Shown here: in pieces, positions 1-11,873 of the stretch
Layout of the letters: each line of letters starts with the position of its first letter
How positions within the stretch are numbered: the stretch's first letter is position 1
Source: Gracilaria gracilis
Lineage: Eukaryota; Rhodophyta; Florideophyceae; Gracilariales; Gracilariaceae
Direction of reading: 5' to 3'
NCBI GenBank assembly: GCA_030374805.1
Contig: JARGSG010000012.1
Coordinates: 1,054,001-1,118,000 of the forward strand
DNA: 64,000 bases
The notes under the pieces: generated by a model
Seen by the model: only the letters and a program-made list of their open reading frames with translations
What the model was told of the DNA's origin: nothing
Database searches by the model: none
Translations under genes and position numbers: made by a program

Positions 1-785
1 TATCTCAAAGTTCTGATACGGGACGATATACCCGAACCAGGAGGGCCAACGCCGTTCATAACAGATAAAGTTCTGAAGAAAGTTTGACCGGGAAGCCCGG
101 AGAAGATCACGGAGCTCAGCCAGAATAATTGGTCTCTCCCAGCTAAAGTCTGCTTGCCACTCTGCGGGAAAATTACTCCACGCGAAGATCTCCAACGCCA
201 CAAGGCGGTCACAGTACGACATCTTCCCGCGCGTGCGGTATATGAATATGACAAACTTGTATCCCGTAGGGATGGGAAACTCGAATGGGGCCCAGCTTCG
301 CTTTCGATAGCCAATCATGACAAGCGCCGCATGGGCGTTGGCCACTGATTCTACCCCGTTAAAACAGAAATGGTGCACGGGAATCACAATGCAATTACGC
401 CACTCCCATGACGCCGTAACATTAGCGGAAATATCCCTCAACAGCGTGTTCGAACTTTCCACATAGGACAGGATCAATGCCTCAGGACAGCCAACGGATG
501 GAACCATGTCGCACTCTTCAATCTGAGGGCTTGCGACCGATTGTTTGGATCCAGCCCTACGAGGGCGCCATATAGAGGCCACAAGCGTACCGGGTATCTG
601 GGTACAATGATCCCCGACATCGAGTCAAGAGCCGGCGTGTTGGTACCCGCGGAAGCTTGGTTGCAGGGCTGAGTCGTAGGATGCGCCAACGCAGACACCA
701 CCGACTGCGGAGGCTGGTTCCAACTCTGCGTTTGTTGCTGGTGCATGTTGCTCCAAGACAGGGGAGTGGTTCGGAAAGTGATCAA
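1..785 (-). pseudogene. Unrecognised coding fragment running off the left edge, with one frame change
   Basis: Read on the minus strand, the frame ending at position 1 has no stop codon for 208 codons (624 down to 1). A possible start is the ATG at 507-505, giving at least 169 residues rich in Trp, Phe and Tyr. A second frame (785-474) starts with a Gln/Pro/Ser-rich stretch typical of a disordered N-terminus. The two join sensibly if the frame changes near position 600, so the whole may be one gene with a single indel. I recognise no domain. The aromatic-rich later part and low-complexity front would suit a retroelement gag-like protein, but that is a guess. The 3' end lies outside the window. 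Confidence applies to its being coding or formerly coding, not to a function. Confidence 0.4.
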
Positions 786-1773
786 ACAACCTTGTAGAGG
801 GTGGTGCGGAGATTGGTACAGTATGCCGGAGTCGCTCGTTAAGTCGAAAACCGGTGTACCGTAGATGTTAGGTGAAGACGTTGCACGAGGAACGAGGGCT
901 CGGTGTCGTTGGTTACCTTAGTTCGGTGCGTTAGCGGGTGGCTGGTGCTCTGAGTCAGAGGTAATGACCGGCGAGCCAAAAGAGGGCGTACCCTTATAGT
1001 AATTTTTCGCCATCTTGGTGTTCGCAAAAACGGCACGCCCTCGGCTAAGAAGGGGGATATGAAGTGCAATGCCCTCTTGGGGGATGTCCCAGCACTTGGT
1101 TGTTTTTTCTTACTTTTCGGCAAAAGCAGTATATGACTACATACCTTGACCACTACTGTGGACTAGAAACGCGGGACACGATGAGCCAGGGATGTTCGCA
1201 CAGCATTGCTGGTACTTTCTACTATATTTTATGCGTTCTAGATACTTATGATATTTTAATCGCACAGTACGGGATGTTTTTACACACTAAATAGTTCCAG
1301 GGCGCCAACCCCCTGCCCCTCAGTAAATCTCCCCAACTAGTGTTGGCTCTAGACTTCTTCGCCTTCGTCCGTACTCTACTCCTCCTCGGAGGGATACGCA
1401 ATTGCTATCGGGCTGTCAATCCCCCGGTGTCAACCCAACGAACCCATTGCCAGGAGTAATTAGCAACTATTCTCGTGTTCGCCCTTGTGTAAGGTGTCAT
1501 CCGGCTTTGCCGTTTTCTTTGGTCACTCTCGTGATTCTCCTGTCTTTTCCGTTTTTTAGGTTGCTTCACGTGTTCCACGCCCTATGCTGACACCCCGTCG
1601 CACTCGTCACACTGTAGAAACTTTGCCTCCTTGGGAGATAATATACACAAGCCACTCGCGCAGAGTTCCTTCTTGTCTCACCCTCCTACGCTAGTCGTGA
1701 ATGGTTGAACTCGGTCTTACACCCGACTTAGTCGTGTCATCTTTTGAAGGGCTCTACTGATGGGTTGGTCTCA
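786..1773. other. No gene recognised; pyrimidine-rich noncoding stretch
   Basis: Only short overlapping open frames on both strands. The + strand from about 1,300 to 1,700 is rich in C and T with many short CT runs, as in the LTRs and leaders of the gypsy elements elsewhere in the window, but I found no second copy and no TG...CA boundaries, so I do not call an LTR. Confidence 0.5.
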
Positions 1774-2022
1774 TTAGAGGAAGATCTGAACGTCTTCTGG
1801 TGTTTTCCCGGTTACGGGCATAGCAATAAATGTGTGGGGTTCTCCATTTTGACAGAATGAATAATAAATAGGACAACCGGATTCTGTTTCTTCATCATTG
1901 TCCAAGATGTTTGGTTCAGAACTGAACTGGCCCAGTACTTCTTGGCGAGCAATCTGAGCCTCGAATAAAAGTTTGAGAGCCTGCTTTATCCCCTGTGTGG
2001 ATAGTGGGTCAACTTGGGACAT
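1774..2022 (-). CDS. Hypothetical 82-residue protein
   Basis: Minus-strand open frame with an ordinary globular composition: a Leu/Ala/Gln helix-like N-terminal half, then an acidic stretch (DNDEETE) and a C-terminal half with aromatic and Cys residues. It starts at an ATG after AT-rich DNA. I recognise no family. It could be a small host gene, the first exon of a longer one, or the start of a lost gag. No homologous copy is visible elsewhere in the window. Confidence 0.25.
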   Translation of the reverse strand: MSQVDPLSTQGIKQALKLLFEAQIARQEVLGQFSSEPNILDNDEETESGCPIYYSFCQNGEPHTFIAMPVTGKTPEDVQIFL

Positions 2023-3622
2023 AATGAGCTAGAAAGTTTGGAAAAATGAAGCGATTGAAGAATTGTAGTGCACTTTCTTCGTTTAAGTAGAAGGGAAACG
2101 AAGATGATTTATGCGTGTGTATAAACAAATTTTAAAATGATATAGGAAACAGTCTTTGAGAGAAATGGTTTGTGCACATCATCTTTGACAATTTTTGAGT
2201 AATAACAGAGACCTTTTATTGAAATCTAGTCATTTAATGGTAATAACAAGAGTTTTGATGGCTTTGATGTGAATAGAACTTTGTCCATCGTAGCTGAGAA
2301 ATTCTAGATGTTGAATGACGTTTCTTGCTACAAGGAAAGAGTTCACGTAAACTTTACGCATGCAATTCATGCGTGACATGCCCAACCCGCCACTTTTGCA
2401 AACCCATTTTAATGGAAATAATTCAAACTGGTGATGGGAATAGCATGAAGCATTTCAATCAGAATATATGGTTAGAATTAGTGATTGCGCAAATGCCAAG
2501 ATTTAGCGTAGTTCTTTGATAGCTCAATATTTGAGATTGTGTCTACGTATTCAATCTATGACATAGTACAACATCTTATGGCATTTGTTGTCTTGTTCAT
2601 GGTTCTCTAAAACTGCTTTGTTTACGTATATTCTATGCTACAACGTAGACATTCCCTGAAAAAGTATACCACTTACCTTTTCTATCAAGGCTCTCATAAA
2701 CTGCATTTGCAACTATAAACTTCGTAAAAGGTCTACTCTATTGTTGACTTCGAGAACACCTACAGCTCTTATAGCAAAAAAACCGTAAGTACGGCATACG
2801 AAGTACACGTTATACAACCACTGCAAAAGAAGCACGTTGAAAACGAAGCGTAAATCTTTGAAACTGTGATTTAAGGCAGCCGCCTGACACTATCTAGCGA
2901 TGAGTAGAAAAGTATTAAAATTCCGTTGTTTCCCGCATCCTCCTGGAATGCTAGATTCAGGTGAGAACATTGTGGTCTGATGTCGAAAAAGTGAAACATG
3001 AGCATTGGAGTAGTTGCGAAGGAAGGTTGTCGTTTGGAGATTGGGATGGTTTGGATGATACTTGTCTCAGTGGTGATTGAGGGCTTAGGTAGACTTCCAA
3101 TGGCGTTTGGCATTCATGTTGTCCTTTCGTTAGCAAGAGCGCGCGGTTCAGCGATCGAAGCATTGTGATATGCATTTGCATTTTGACAGATGTGACGGCT
3201 CGACAGTGTCAGTCGCAGGGTCAAGTGGTGTGTCGTGCATTTAAAGTATATTACCAGTGAGTCTTTCTACACGTGGAAAAACTGGCACACCGTATGCTTG
3301 TGCCGACATTATAGCATTTTGTCGGGTACTTAAGGTTCTCTGGTTCAAAAGAGGTTTTCAGGGAGTTTAGTACGCCAAGAGAAAGTTCACGCTCGTAGTA
3401 AATAGTGCTTCACATTTTAAGAGTGCTTGATGAGTTTTGACTACATAATTTGTATCTGAATTGAGTTTGAGACGTACAAAATTATGAATTTGTGATTTTT
3501 GCCACCATTGTTGTTTAATTTAGAAGTTACATGACGATGTAATTTATTAATAGAACAATTACATGTATATCAATACGTAGTGTAACTACGTTATCCTTGG
3601 ATAACAGGGTGATCGTGTGGGA
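2023..3622. other. AT-rich intergenic DNA, no gene recognised
   Basis: About 1.6 kb of AT-rich sequence with only short frames on both strands. The right part should contain the beginning of the 5' LTR of the degenerate copia element that follows, but the element's 3' end is too diverged for me to fix the LTR start. Confidence 0.5.
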
Positions 3623-3869
3623 TTATTTTAATAACTCAGAGCTGTCTCTAGGCCATATCGAGGCCAGACAATAGATATCGGGCTGCGAACTCGCGCGGAA
3701 CTCGTTCGCAGAGTAACGCAGAGGCATTCTCGTAAATGCCTGTTTGACGTCCTCAAGAGAAGACCACGCCTCCTAATGTGCTTACGCTCCACCGCGGCGC
3801 GACACCGACAACCTCCCCGCAATCTCCGGCTTTTATCTCCGTCCTCGTCGGTCAAATCTCACTAAAGTT
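3623..3869 (+). repeat. Copia leader / 3' part of 5' LTR, copy 1
   Basis: Homologous, with small indels, to 26,109-26,360. Shared blocks include GGGATTATT at the left, AATAGATATC, GAACTCGCGCGGAACT and CACCGACAACCTC. It lies directly upstream of the gag ATG at 3,870, so it is the 3' part of the 5' LTR and/or the untranslated leader. A 19-bp piece (TCTAGGCCATATCGAGGCC, 3,647-3,665) recurs exactly at 9,769-9,787. Confidence 0.65.
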
Positions 3870-5060
3870 ATGGAACCAGGAGTTGAAAGCCCACAGGAGT
3901 GCAATCTCACAGACCTTTCACTCTTCGCTCCCGAATGCGACATATATAATTGGCGCAAAAGAGTCGGACGATGGGTAGATATCATGGAAACTGCTCATGA
4001 CCAGGGCAGTGACCGCACGTACAAGACATAGTTCAAGATATTGAGAAGAACCTTGTATGAACGCGGTATTAACTTTGACCAGCAAGCGATAATTGATTAG
4101 ACGCAAGAGAACGGCTTAATCAATTATCTGCAAACTGATGACCCCGTCAAAGCGGTTTGAGAAATTGTCAACGTTGTTGCTGTTTATCCTCCACTCGCTA
4201 TGATGTCTCGGCTCATCAATTCTTTCCAGAAGGTCACATCCTGCCGTTGTAAGTCAAATGAAGATCTCCGTGTCTTCTGTTTTCCCTTCCTAGGTTTAGC
4301 TTCCAATCATCTTCTTCACGCCATTGCCTCTTCGTACTCGCAAATTGGAGAATTTCTCGCAGTAACTTTTCTCAATAATGCAAATCTCGACGATGCAACT
4401 CTAATAAATGCCACTTCTGCACTAATAACACATGCTGAGGCTCGCTCTTAGAAGGAGAAGAAATGTATCTCAGTGGAAGTAGCGAAGAAATCCTTCGACC
4501 AGATTGGAGAGCGCCTCAAAAAACTGGTTACTCTCTAGCAGAACAAGACTATTGCGCCTCAGCAAGATGTCAATAATCACCCAAAGACTCTTTGAGAGTT
4601 CTGATCGGAGTGCATTCACCTCCTACGCCAACTTTCGTCGATATTTGAAGCTTCGAAGGGCACGAGAACCACTTCCCAAAGCACTGTATCTGCTGCAAAT
4701 CTGTTTCTAGCGGACCAGAAACACCTCCATCGGAATCTTGATGCTGCTTTACTGGTTCAACTTCACTCAGGTAGCGCCACATCAGCAGAACATTCATGTA
4801 TCCAAGAAGCTATTGGATTCAATGATTGATCGGAAAGTGACTGCTTTGTTCGCAAGCTACAAGCCAAAGGCTCTCTCTGAGACAATAGGCCAGTCTGGAC
4901 CATCATCTCAGAAGAAAAGTCACAAAAGTTCCACAAATCCCGGCAGAGCACCCGTCCAAACTGAGAACAGAACCGCAAACGAAAAAATCCAGAAGAGGTT
5001 CAATGTTTCGACTGTTGTCTTCTAGCACATAAAAGAGGCCCTGATGAATGTAAATCCCCC
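3870..5060 (+). pseudogene. gag: gag of the degenerate copia element
   Basis: From the ATG at 3,870 a single frame runs to 4,451, interrupted by three isolated stops (TAG near 4,029, TAG near 4,098, TGA near 4,158). The N-terminus (MEPGVESPQECNLTDLSLF, then NWRKRVGRWVDIM) resembles copia-type capsid proteins, which begin with a short region followed by a Trp-containing helix. After further frame changes a zinc knuckle of form CX2CX4HX6C is visible at about 5,004-5,052, with two more residues between His and the last Cys than the usual CX2CX4HX4C. The capsid/nucleocapsid would package element RNA. It is clearly dead. Confidence 0.65.
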
Positions 5061-5199
5061 TCGTTTCTGACTAATTATCTTTTACAAGAAGGAAAGCTTC
5101 GCAACAACACGGAAATGAGCAAGAAGAAGGAGGCTGCAGCGTTTTTCAGTCCCCATTCCGGGAGCAACTAACGCGGAACAGACTAGTTGCCTCTTCCGG

Positions 5200-6620
5200 A
5201 GTTCGCTCTGACTTAATCACAGGGGTGCAGGATCCGAATCCCATAATCGATCCAGGTTGCCCAAAAAGCGTGGGTGGGAAAGAAACTGCCAGACGCCATT
5301 GTGACTCACTCGATATACTGCTAAAAATTTCCCCGCTGGACTGTGACCCGTTTGTACAAGGTTACGTTAAAAAATGCAGTGAGGCTCGCGAAGTTATTGG
5401 CATTTGGTGCCTTCCAATCGTTCACATTTTTAACACCCATGCTTCCATTCCCTTCCACGTTACTGAAGGAGACATGTTTCTACTTTTGGGAAACGTAATC
5501 TGTCACAAGTAGTACCAGATTGGACCAAGGAACCTTTTAATCATCCCTCACGGGGTACAAGGCCTCTCGACTAAAGGGCTTTCGTTAAAAACGTACAGTG
5601 AGAAAACCACGGCACACGATCCTGAAGCTGTTCGAACGTATCTCCTCTTCGTGCCATTTAAAACCAAAGAATTCCAGTCATTTTTAATTGCACAGAGATC
5701 TTTGAGATCACGAATCTCGTCCAGAGATTCGCGGGGCAGAAAGTTAAAGGACGGCAAAATGGAGAATATATTCCCAATGAATCTCCCCGGATACACTCAT
5801 CTCCATGTGGGCAATATGATCAGGCTCTGCAAAAGGGATGGTTTTCTGAACCCTATTCTATCGCAGACCCCGCGGGTAGCAGGTCAGAAATGCACCTCTT
5901 GCTAACAAACTGGTCGTCCCCAACAATCTCGCAGGATATCCTTCGGCAAAATTCTCCGCGAATTCAATGAGAACGTTCAGGTCGACTACTTGTTCATCCC
6001 TGACCCACCTAGGGAGCCAATCATTCACTTCGTTGACAGTGCCACAGGCTTCTCAATAACATCCATCGTTGAATCCAGACATATAGAAATTGCTACGATA
6101 TCTTTTGAGATGCTTTGGGTCAATATCCATGGAGCACCAAACTTTCTCTCGGCTTACGTTGAGTTCTCCAACGGTCAACTGAGAAACATGCTCCGATACT
6201 TCGAAATAGCCTTTGAACGTCGACCCGCAAGGCGATACAACAAGATTAGAGTAGTAGAACGGAAGAACGCCGTCACTCGAAACTTCGCACAACTTCTTCG
6301 GAAAGACGTTGCCTTCTCCAGACGAGTCGGAGAATTGTATATGATCCTGAACACATACTCTCGAGGTCGCAATACCTCAGCAACATACTGTACGGCTGTA
6401 AGATCTTGAGTAGTTTCAAAATGGCAAGAGGGTACATACCATCGATTTCGGGACTTCCCAAATCACAGCTCTCTGACAAAATAATCATCGCCCACAAAGA
6501 ACAACAGGAGAGGCGAGCCCTTCGTTTGCTACCTAAAATTCGACCGCTAGGCACACTGCAACCACAAAATCTCTCACAAAGAGATAGGTTTACTTCTTCA
6601 AACTGGGCCCACGTTTGACA
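5200..6620 (+). pseudogene. pol: Protease and integrase region of the degenerate copia element
   Basis: The protease is recognisable from IIDPGCPKSVGG near 5,240, where the catalytic DTG/DSG has become DPG. The integrase N-terminal zinc-binding module follows: a His pair near 5,800 (THLHVGN) and CTSC near 5,895. The catalytic core is in one frame at 5,990-6,409: VDSATGFS carries the first Asp, HGAPNFLSAYVEFSNG spans the second acidic position (now Asn) and VVERKN carries the Glu. Continuation into the C-terminal part is visible to about 6,610. Several frameshifts and stops and two altered catalytic residues make it non-functional. The PR-IN-RT order places it in Ty1/copia rather than Ty3/gypsy. 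Confidence 0.65.
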
Positions 6621-7149
6621 AGTAGGAGGCTTCTTTTCTACGGGAGAAAGATCCCCACTTTAAAATTCTCTCTACAAACTCCAACCTCTCTGGTTAACAA
6701 ATTAGAGCAGCGTACAAGGATATACGAAAAGTTCCGTCTTCCCCCCTGCTCCAAGAACTTGACAACATGGATTTCATATTTCCGAAATCATATTCAATTG
6801 TCGACGAAGAAGCTTTGGTCCTCGATTTCGTTCTTTCCACAACAGCGGTGCACCATCTCTTACCAATTGAAATACAGCTACTTCCAGAAGATCCACCACC
6901 ACAGCCACCAGTGGATGTACCAAATAGTACAGTTGATCCCAAGCTGGAAGCAGTTGACGTATCCTAGACCAAAGAAGTAGAGAGCTTGTTCGACGATCGA
7001 GAACTTTGGAACACTTCAGAATCACTTTTCGCATGCCAAAAGTCGTCCGAAAGTCACCATCCAGAACTGTACATTGTACATGAAGCAACAGTTCTCACAT
7101 CTCTTCTTGCCAAGGCATTCCACTGGAAAGATCTTGATATCACGAACTC

Positions 7150-8860
7150 CACTTCGCCCTAAGACCTTCCACGTAAGGGTATTGGCAAGATAAATGTCAT
7201 TCCTACTTCAACATCCATTCACGTCCTACAGTCTTTAAGGCATGAACTCCTCCGGGAAATCCAACAAGTCATTGGCACGAATACTGTCTCAGAGTCCCAA
7301 CTGGGGTTCGCCCCGAGATGGATTGTTGACAAAGCCATCGGCGCCGAGTTGGATAATTACAGGGACGCACATGAGGAAATCGACATCAACTCCATCTCTC
7401 CGCAGAGCAACATCATTAGGTCTCATCACTTTTTCCTGGTGAAAACAGATGGCCAGGAGGGTAAACTGAAGTGGAAGTGCAAATTCGTCCCTCATGGTTA
7501 CCAAGACAAAGAGAAGGATACTGTTCGCAAAGACTTCGCGACAGCGCAGTTCCCGATTTTTCGACTTATCCTTTCCATTGCCGCAATTTTTCGCTTCTCA
7601 ATCGATATCAAGAGGGCCTACTTGCAAGCAGGGAACCTTCTTGGAGAAATATACGTTCGCCCTTCACCTCTTTGGGCATCCTCACCAAGAATGCGCTGGA
7701 AACACACTGCAATCGCATATAGTATCACCGAATCAGGTAGAATATGGCAACTGAAAGTAAAGAAGTGGATGGCGTCCATTAGCATAAACAAAATTCCAAT
7801 TCTCTCTCAACTTTTCGCCAAGGGTGGAAAGAACTCTCAAATCACCTTGGCCATAGCCAAAGTTCTGAATGACTTCATCCTTACTGGAGATGTGAGAGAA
7901 ATCAAACGGTTCCATAAACAACTATCGTCTCGCTTCACAGTAGGTTCCTTCGTATTAGGAAAAAGAAATCTACAATCGCCTTCACATGCACCAACACGCT
8001 GATTGCAAAATTACCGTCAACATGCAGAAATACATGGGTTCCATTGAACCAATCCCTTTGAGCAGGTCGCGCAAGAAGGAGCAGGAATCCAAATGTACTG
8101 CTATCGAAGTGAAAGCTTTTCTCGGGCTCATAGATTCCCTCAACTTCTTGGGACATTGTATTTTACCAAAAGCATCATTCTCTGCAAGCCACTTGCAACA
8201 GCGACTCACACAGCTGAAAGTGGCAGATCTGGATACTGCCAACAAGATGCTCGCAGAAATCAAACCGCCTTCTCCAAAGATAACCTTTCCCTCACTCATA
8301 CCTTAAGAAAGACTTCTTACATTGCATTCTCCGATGCCTGCCAAGGAAGCTTTTCATATGGCCAAACACGCTACATCTCAGGGCTCTTCGTGCCTGCGGG
8401 GGGTGATTGTGGTGTTTGCAATCCCATTGACTGGTTCAACCAAGTTGAGATGAAAGTAATAAAGAGTTTCATTTTCGTCCATTGGAGCTAAAATCCTAGC
8501 CGAAGCAACGTCCGCTGGCAGAGGTTCCCTAATGGGGAAAAGACTCAAAGTTCTGTACGCAGCCACAGTCTCAGTCCCGTTCATTCTCACCGTGGACTCG
8601 AAAGACTTGTACTCAACTACGACAAACCTTCATGAGGGGAAGGATTATCGCCTTCGTCCCTTGGTTTGTCGCATAAGAGACTATTTCGAGAGCAAGAAGA
8701 TACTGATAATGCAATGGATTTCCGGAAGGCAGAACTTCGCCGACGCGTTAACGCAGCGAAACTTAGAAATCTACTGCACACTCAACCACATTATAGTCCA
8801 TGGAAGGATCACAAGAGAAACATTCATCTCGTCACATCGCATTCAGTCTTCATAGTAAGG
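7150..8860 (+). pseudogene. pol: Reverse transcriptase and RNase H region of the degenerate copia element
   Basis: The frame 7,349-8,002 (217 codons) carries copia-type polymerase motifs: a conserved segment KWKCKFVPHGYQDKEKD, then RLILSIAA, SIDIKRAYLQAG and EIYVRP. The active-site box reads VLNDFILTG, so the first Asp of the usual V-D-D is Asn. RNase H follows in broken frames: FSDACQGS near 8,330 (first Asp), a Glu-bearing stretch near 8,490, TVDSKDLYSTTTNLHEGKDY near 8,600 and FADALTQRN near 8,750. RNA-to-DNA copying is impossible in this state. The RNase H part is better preserved than the polymerase. Confidence 0.7.
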
Positions 8861-8930
8861 CTTCTACTCACTCTAGTCGTCGCTGGAAAGTGCGGGAAAT
8901 GTAGAAATTGTAGATTATGTAAAGAAAAAT

Positions 8931-10121
8931 AAAACCCTTATTGAGTACTTTACGATGGTGATCCGAAAACAGTGCTGTGAAGAAAGAAATGTAAGCCTAC
9001 TTCCTTACGACAGGTTGTAACGATTAATGGAGAAACCCTGCATACAGTTTGTCACAGCAATGTGTCACAATTTTTTTCAAATCATTATAGTACAAACACA
9101 TTACGTGTTCAACTGTCAAAAGTGGATCCACCATCAGTCAAGAAACAGTCAACTAAGCATGAAATGTTCGGTTGATGGCTTTGTTTAGGGCGCTTCAGAA
9201 GCGACTTGATTTTCTGAGTTCTTGATAAAAGTGGAATCTAATGAAAGTACTACTACATGAGTGTATATTGTGATGCACTTTACCTTTCCCCTCGCGAATT
9301 GTAAAGATAAACACCATTAGGGCAGCAACTATACCAACTTGAAAACTGTGGCTTGTCCCTAAGGACAAGTTGACCCCCCCACTACTGTATTACTATTCAG
9401 GTTTTACCGCACGTCGACGTCTACTACCGTACACCTATTCGGTCTAGACAGGTTGCCCCGCCGTTTGCCCTTGCGAGTTTCAAGTGCCCTACTATCATAT
9501 TCATTGTAGTTTTTACCCTTAAGTTGAATCCTCGCACGATTTCTCTACCAAACAGACCCAACATCTTATTGGTAATTGTACGACACGTACGCAAACTTCC
9601 AGACCGTGCGATTGCCCCCCATTCGTCGAAAAGAGGCGTAGGAAGAGTCATCTCGAAATTAGGGCAAAACGCTAGTTGAGCCCATTTTGCGAATGACTTT
9701 AAACTGATTGAATTTTTCATGCATTACTTTCCGTGCCTTCGGTCTGGTCACTTGCTTTGCGCCGCTTTTCTAGGCCATATCGAGGCCCGAAGGCAACAAA
9801 ATTGATGTCAAACCTTTGACCGCGTCACGTTGCTTGCTAACGTCACCTTCGTCGCAAGCGTCTCCTGCCATCGTAATAAATGTGATAATGTATTTCAATA
9901 ACGCCATTCTCTACATTGGCTGTTTTCGCTTGGTTTGATCTGGTTGGTTGTCGGCGGAAAATGAAAATGGCAACAAATGTTGTTAATTGTATGCTTTACT
10001 TGCAGTGTGGGTTGATTGTTGAGTTCTCTATGTTTTGCAACGGTGACGAAGCACCGACAATGCCAGTTGGCTGGTTGCTTTTCGCCGCCCCGGCGTTCTT
10101 GTTTTCCGCCAACGGGGATAT
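8931..10121. other. Noncoding DNA between the degenerate copia and the outer gypsy
   Basis: Should include the 3' end of the degenerate copia, but no LTR boundary is visible. It contains an exact 19-bp copy (9,769-9,787) of a piece of that element's leader, without flanking similarity. The last bases before 10,122 are the left flank of the outer gypsy insertion. Open frames here are short and unrecognised. Confidence 0.45.
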
Positions 10122-10126
10122 GTGGG
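10122..10126. repeat. Target-site duplication GTGGG (left)
   Basis: GTGGG directly precedes the left LTR (starting TGTTGATCGA). The same five bases directly follow the right LTR at 26,109-26,113, as expected for Ty3/gypsy integration. Confidence 0.9.
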
Positions 10127-10480
10127 TGTTGATCGATCACACTGCTAGAAGCACACCGGCGCGTCCCACGGGCAAGCAAACGCAAAGATCAGGCACAAGA
10201 CCTTTAGCGGACTCTGCCAAGAATGCCTCCCGTTCCTTTGAGTTCTTCCTCCGAGGTGGGGGCTCTCTATTCTCTAACATGTTGCGTGGTTTGTAACCTA
10301 CGTAATGCGCTGCTCACTATTGTGTGGCTTGTGTTTGGACTTGCTTCCTCGAAAGGTAACTGTCCATGTAGTCCTCTACCCAAGACTACGTGGGTAGTGT
10401 CCAAACTTGTTTCCTAAAACGGAAACCCACAATACTATTGTGGTAAGTCTGTGGCTTCAGCATTGCTGGTGATATCAACA
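10127..10480 (-). repeat. Outer gypsy 3' LTR
   Basis: 354 bp, the same length as the partner at 25,755-26,108 and aligning end to end. Ends are a 7-bp inverted repeat TGTTGAT/ATCAACA. The block AAAACGGAAACCCACAATAC and the segment around CCTACGTAATGCGCTGCTCA are shared. A short purine run (GGGAGA on the minus strand) next to position 10,481 is the likely polypurine tract. Confidence 0.9.
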
Positions 10481-10508
10481 GTCTCCCATAGCCAAATGTC
10501 TCATTTCC

Positions 10509-11870
10509 TTATTGGAGAGAGATAGTGCCGGCAATTCTTCGCTGACACTTTGTGCCCGACTGGATACATTCCTGGACGTAGTTTTTCAGAAGATCAAACA
10601 CGTCTGCTCTCAAAGAGTGGAGAGATACCCAATCTGTTTCTTCGTCGGAAAACCGTTTCCATTGAACGAGTAATTCGGCATTTCCTTTCGACTGCGCAAG
10701 ATGTTCCTGAACATCTTGGGTTATTTCAAAATCTGGGTTGCGGAAGAACTTCAAACGACGTTCATGTGCGCACTTCTTCTTCCCAGTGAGCAGATTCTCG
10801 ACCTCGAAAAGATAGTTATCCAAACAAAGCGTGACCCTGAAAGGGCCGTGCCACTGCAGACTAAGTTTGGATCCTTTTTGTCGTTGCAATAGCCCACGAA
10901 GGACGTAATCCTCTTTTTTTAAATTGATTTGGCGTACTTTTGTCTTCTGGTTGTGGGATTCAACGGCGGTACGGCGCTTCTTCGAAGAGATCTCCGCGCA
11001 TTCGCAATGACAGTCGTCCAATGACGAGTGGAGTCGTTCGGTCTCCAGTAGAGCTTTTGCACGTGCGGCCTCGATGCAATTCACCTTCTTTCTGGCGTTG
11101 CATCGCACGATGGTTGCCAGAGGGCAGTCCTGGGTCAATCCTGTGAAGACTGTCAAAAGACATTTCTGTTTCAGTCTCTTAGTTGAATAGTTGTTCAGCG
11201 CGGATTGTATGAGTGGGAGAACGGAAGGCCAAGCGGAATGAGGTAGTTGAAAGTCTGAGAGTACTGCTCTGCAGGCACGTAGAACCTCGCGACAGAAGAC
11301 ATCGACAGTGCCGTTGCTCCGCGGGCAGTACGGAAGAGTGAAGTGGTGGTTAGCTTTCAACGCTTCTGTTACTTGCTTCATCAATGTGTTCTTGAAGTGA
11401 CTGCCCTGGTCTGAAAGCCAGTAGTACGCAATTCCGAAAGAGGCAAACCAGTCCACCAGTACAGTAGTTGTAGTCTCAGCGTCGGCTTCTGATGTTAGCT
11501 TTAGACACAAATACCCTGACAGTTCGACCCTGACAGGTCGCATTTTACGATGAGGCAATACAATTTGTTGTTCTCGCCCTGCTTCATGTAGAGGTAGTCA
11601 AATGTACGACTTCGTTTGATTTGCTCGCGTATAATGTGTGACCCAGAGCCCTCGGTACCATGGTCCCGGACTGAGTTGCGACACAGTGTAAACATGTAAG
11701 AACGAATTCTTTTGTATTGTCGTGCAAGTTTTCCACCAAAAATGGTTTGAAATGGTGACGAAGGTGGGATGCATTCCTCTATGGCCAGCTTTACCTGTGT
11801 AAGCTGCAATGAGAATGCACAGTTTCAGACGAGTGTAGTTCTCGGGGATCCATATCTCTCCTGTTGACAT
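10509..11870 (-). pseudogene. pol: Outer gypsy integrase with C-terminal chromodomain
   Basis: Minus strand. The zinc-binding module is seen as AGHRGMHPTF near 11,790 and continues in another frame through Cys residues. The catalytic core lies in 11,809-10,509: the first Asp in the FDYLYM segment, the second in WLSDQGSHFKN, and NGTVDVFCREV where the usual Glu is Asp. After the core come a Lys-rich GPF-like module (SKLSLQWHGPFRVTL) and a chromodomain-like tail (LLVQWKRFSDEETDWVSLHS), which in chromoviruses guides insertion to particular chromatin. The final 349-codon stretch (11,558-10,509) is open. Frame changes upstream and the Glu-to-Asp change argue against activity. Confidence 0.8.
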
Positions 11871-11873
11871 TGT

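Larger units (their letters stand above)
3623..8930 (+). mobile_element. Old, degenerate Ty1/copia-type retrotransposon
   Basis: The recognisable pieces lie in copia order on the + strand: leader (3,623-3,869), gag, zinc knuckle, aspartic protease, integrase zinc-binding and catalytic parts, RNA-dependent DNA polymerase and RNase H. Every domain is broken by stops or frameshifts. The leader and first part of gag have a second, about 75% similar copy at 26,109-26,440, which shows that this is a repeated family. LTR limits could not be set, so the outer coordinates cover the recognisable part only. Confidence 0.8.

Noticed and set aside
1300..1760. Possible LTR
   Set aside because: CT-rich like the gypsy LTRs but without a partner copy, inverted ends or TSD.
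9769..9787. 3' LTR of the degenerate copia, suggested by an exact 19-bp match to its leader
   Set aside because: The match does not extend on either side, so a second LTR cannot be claimed.
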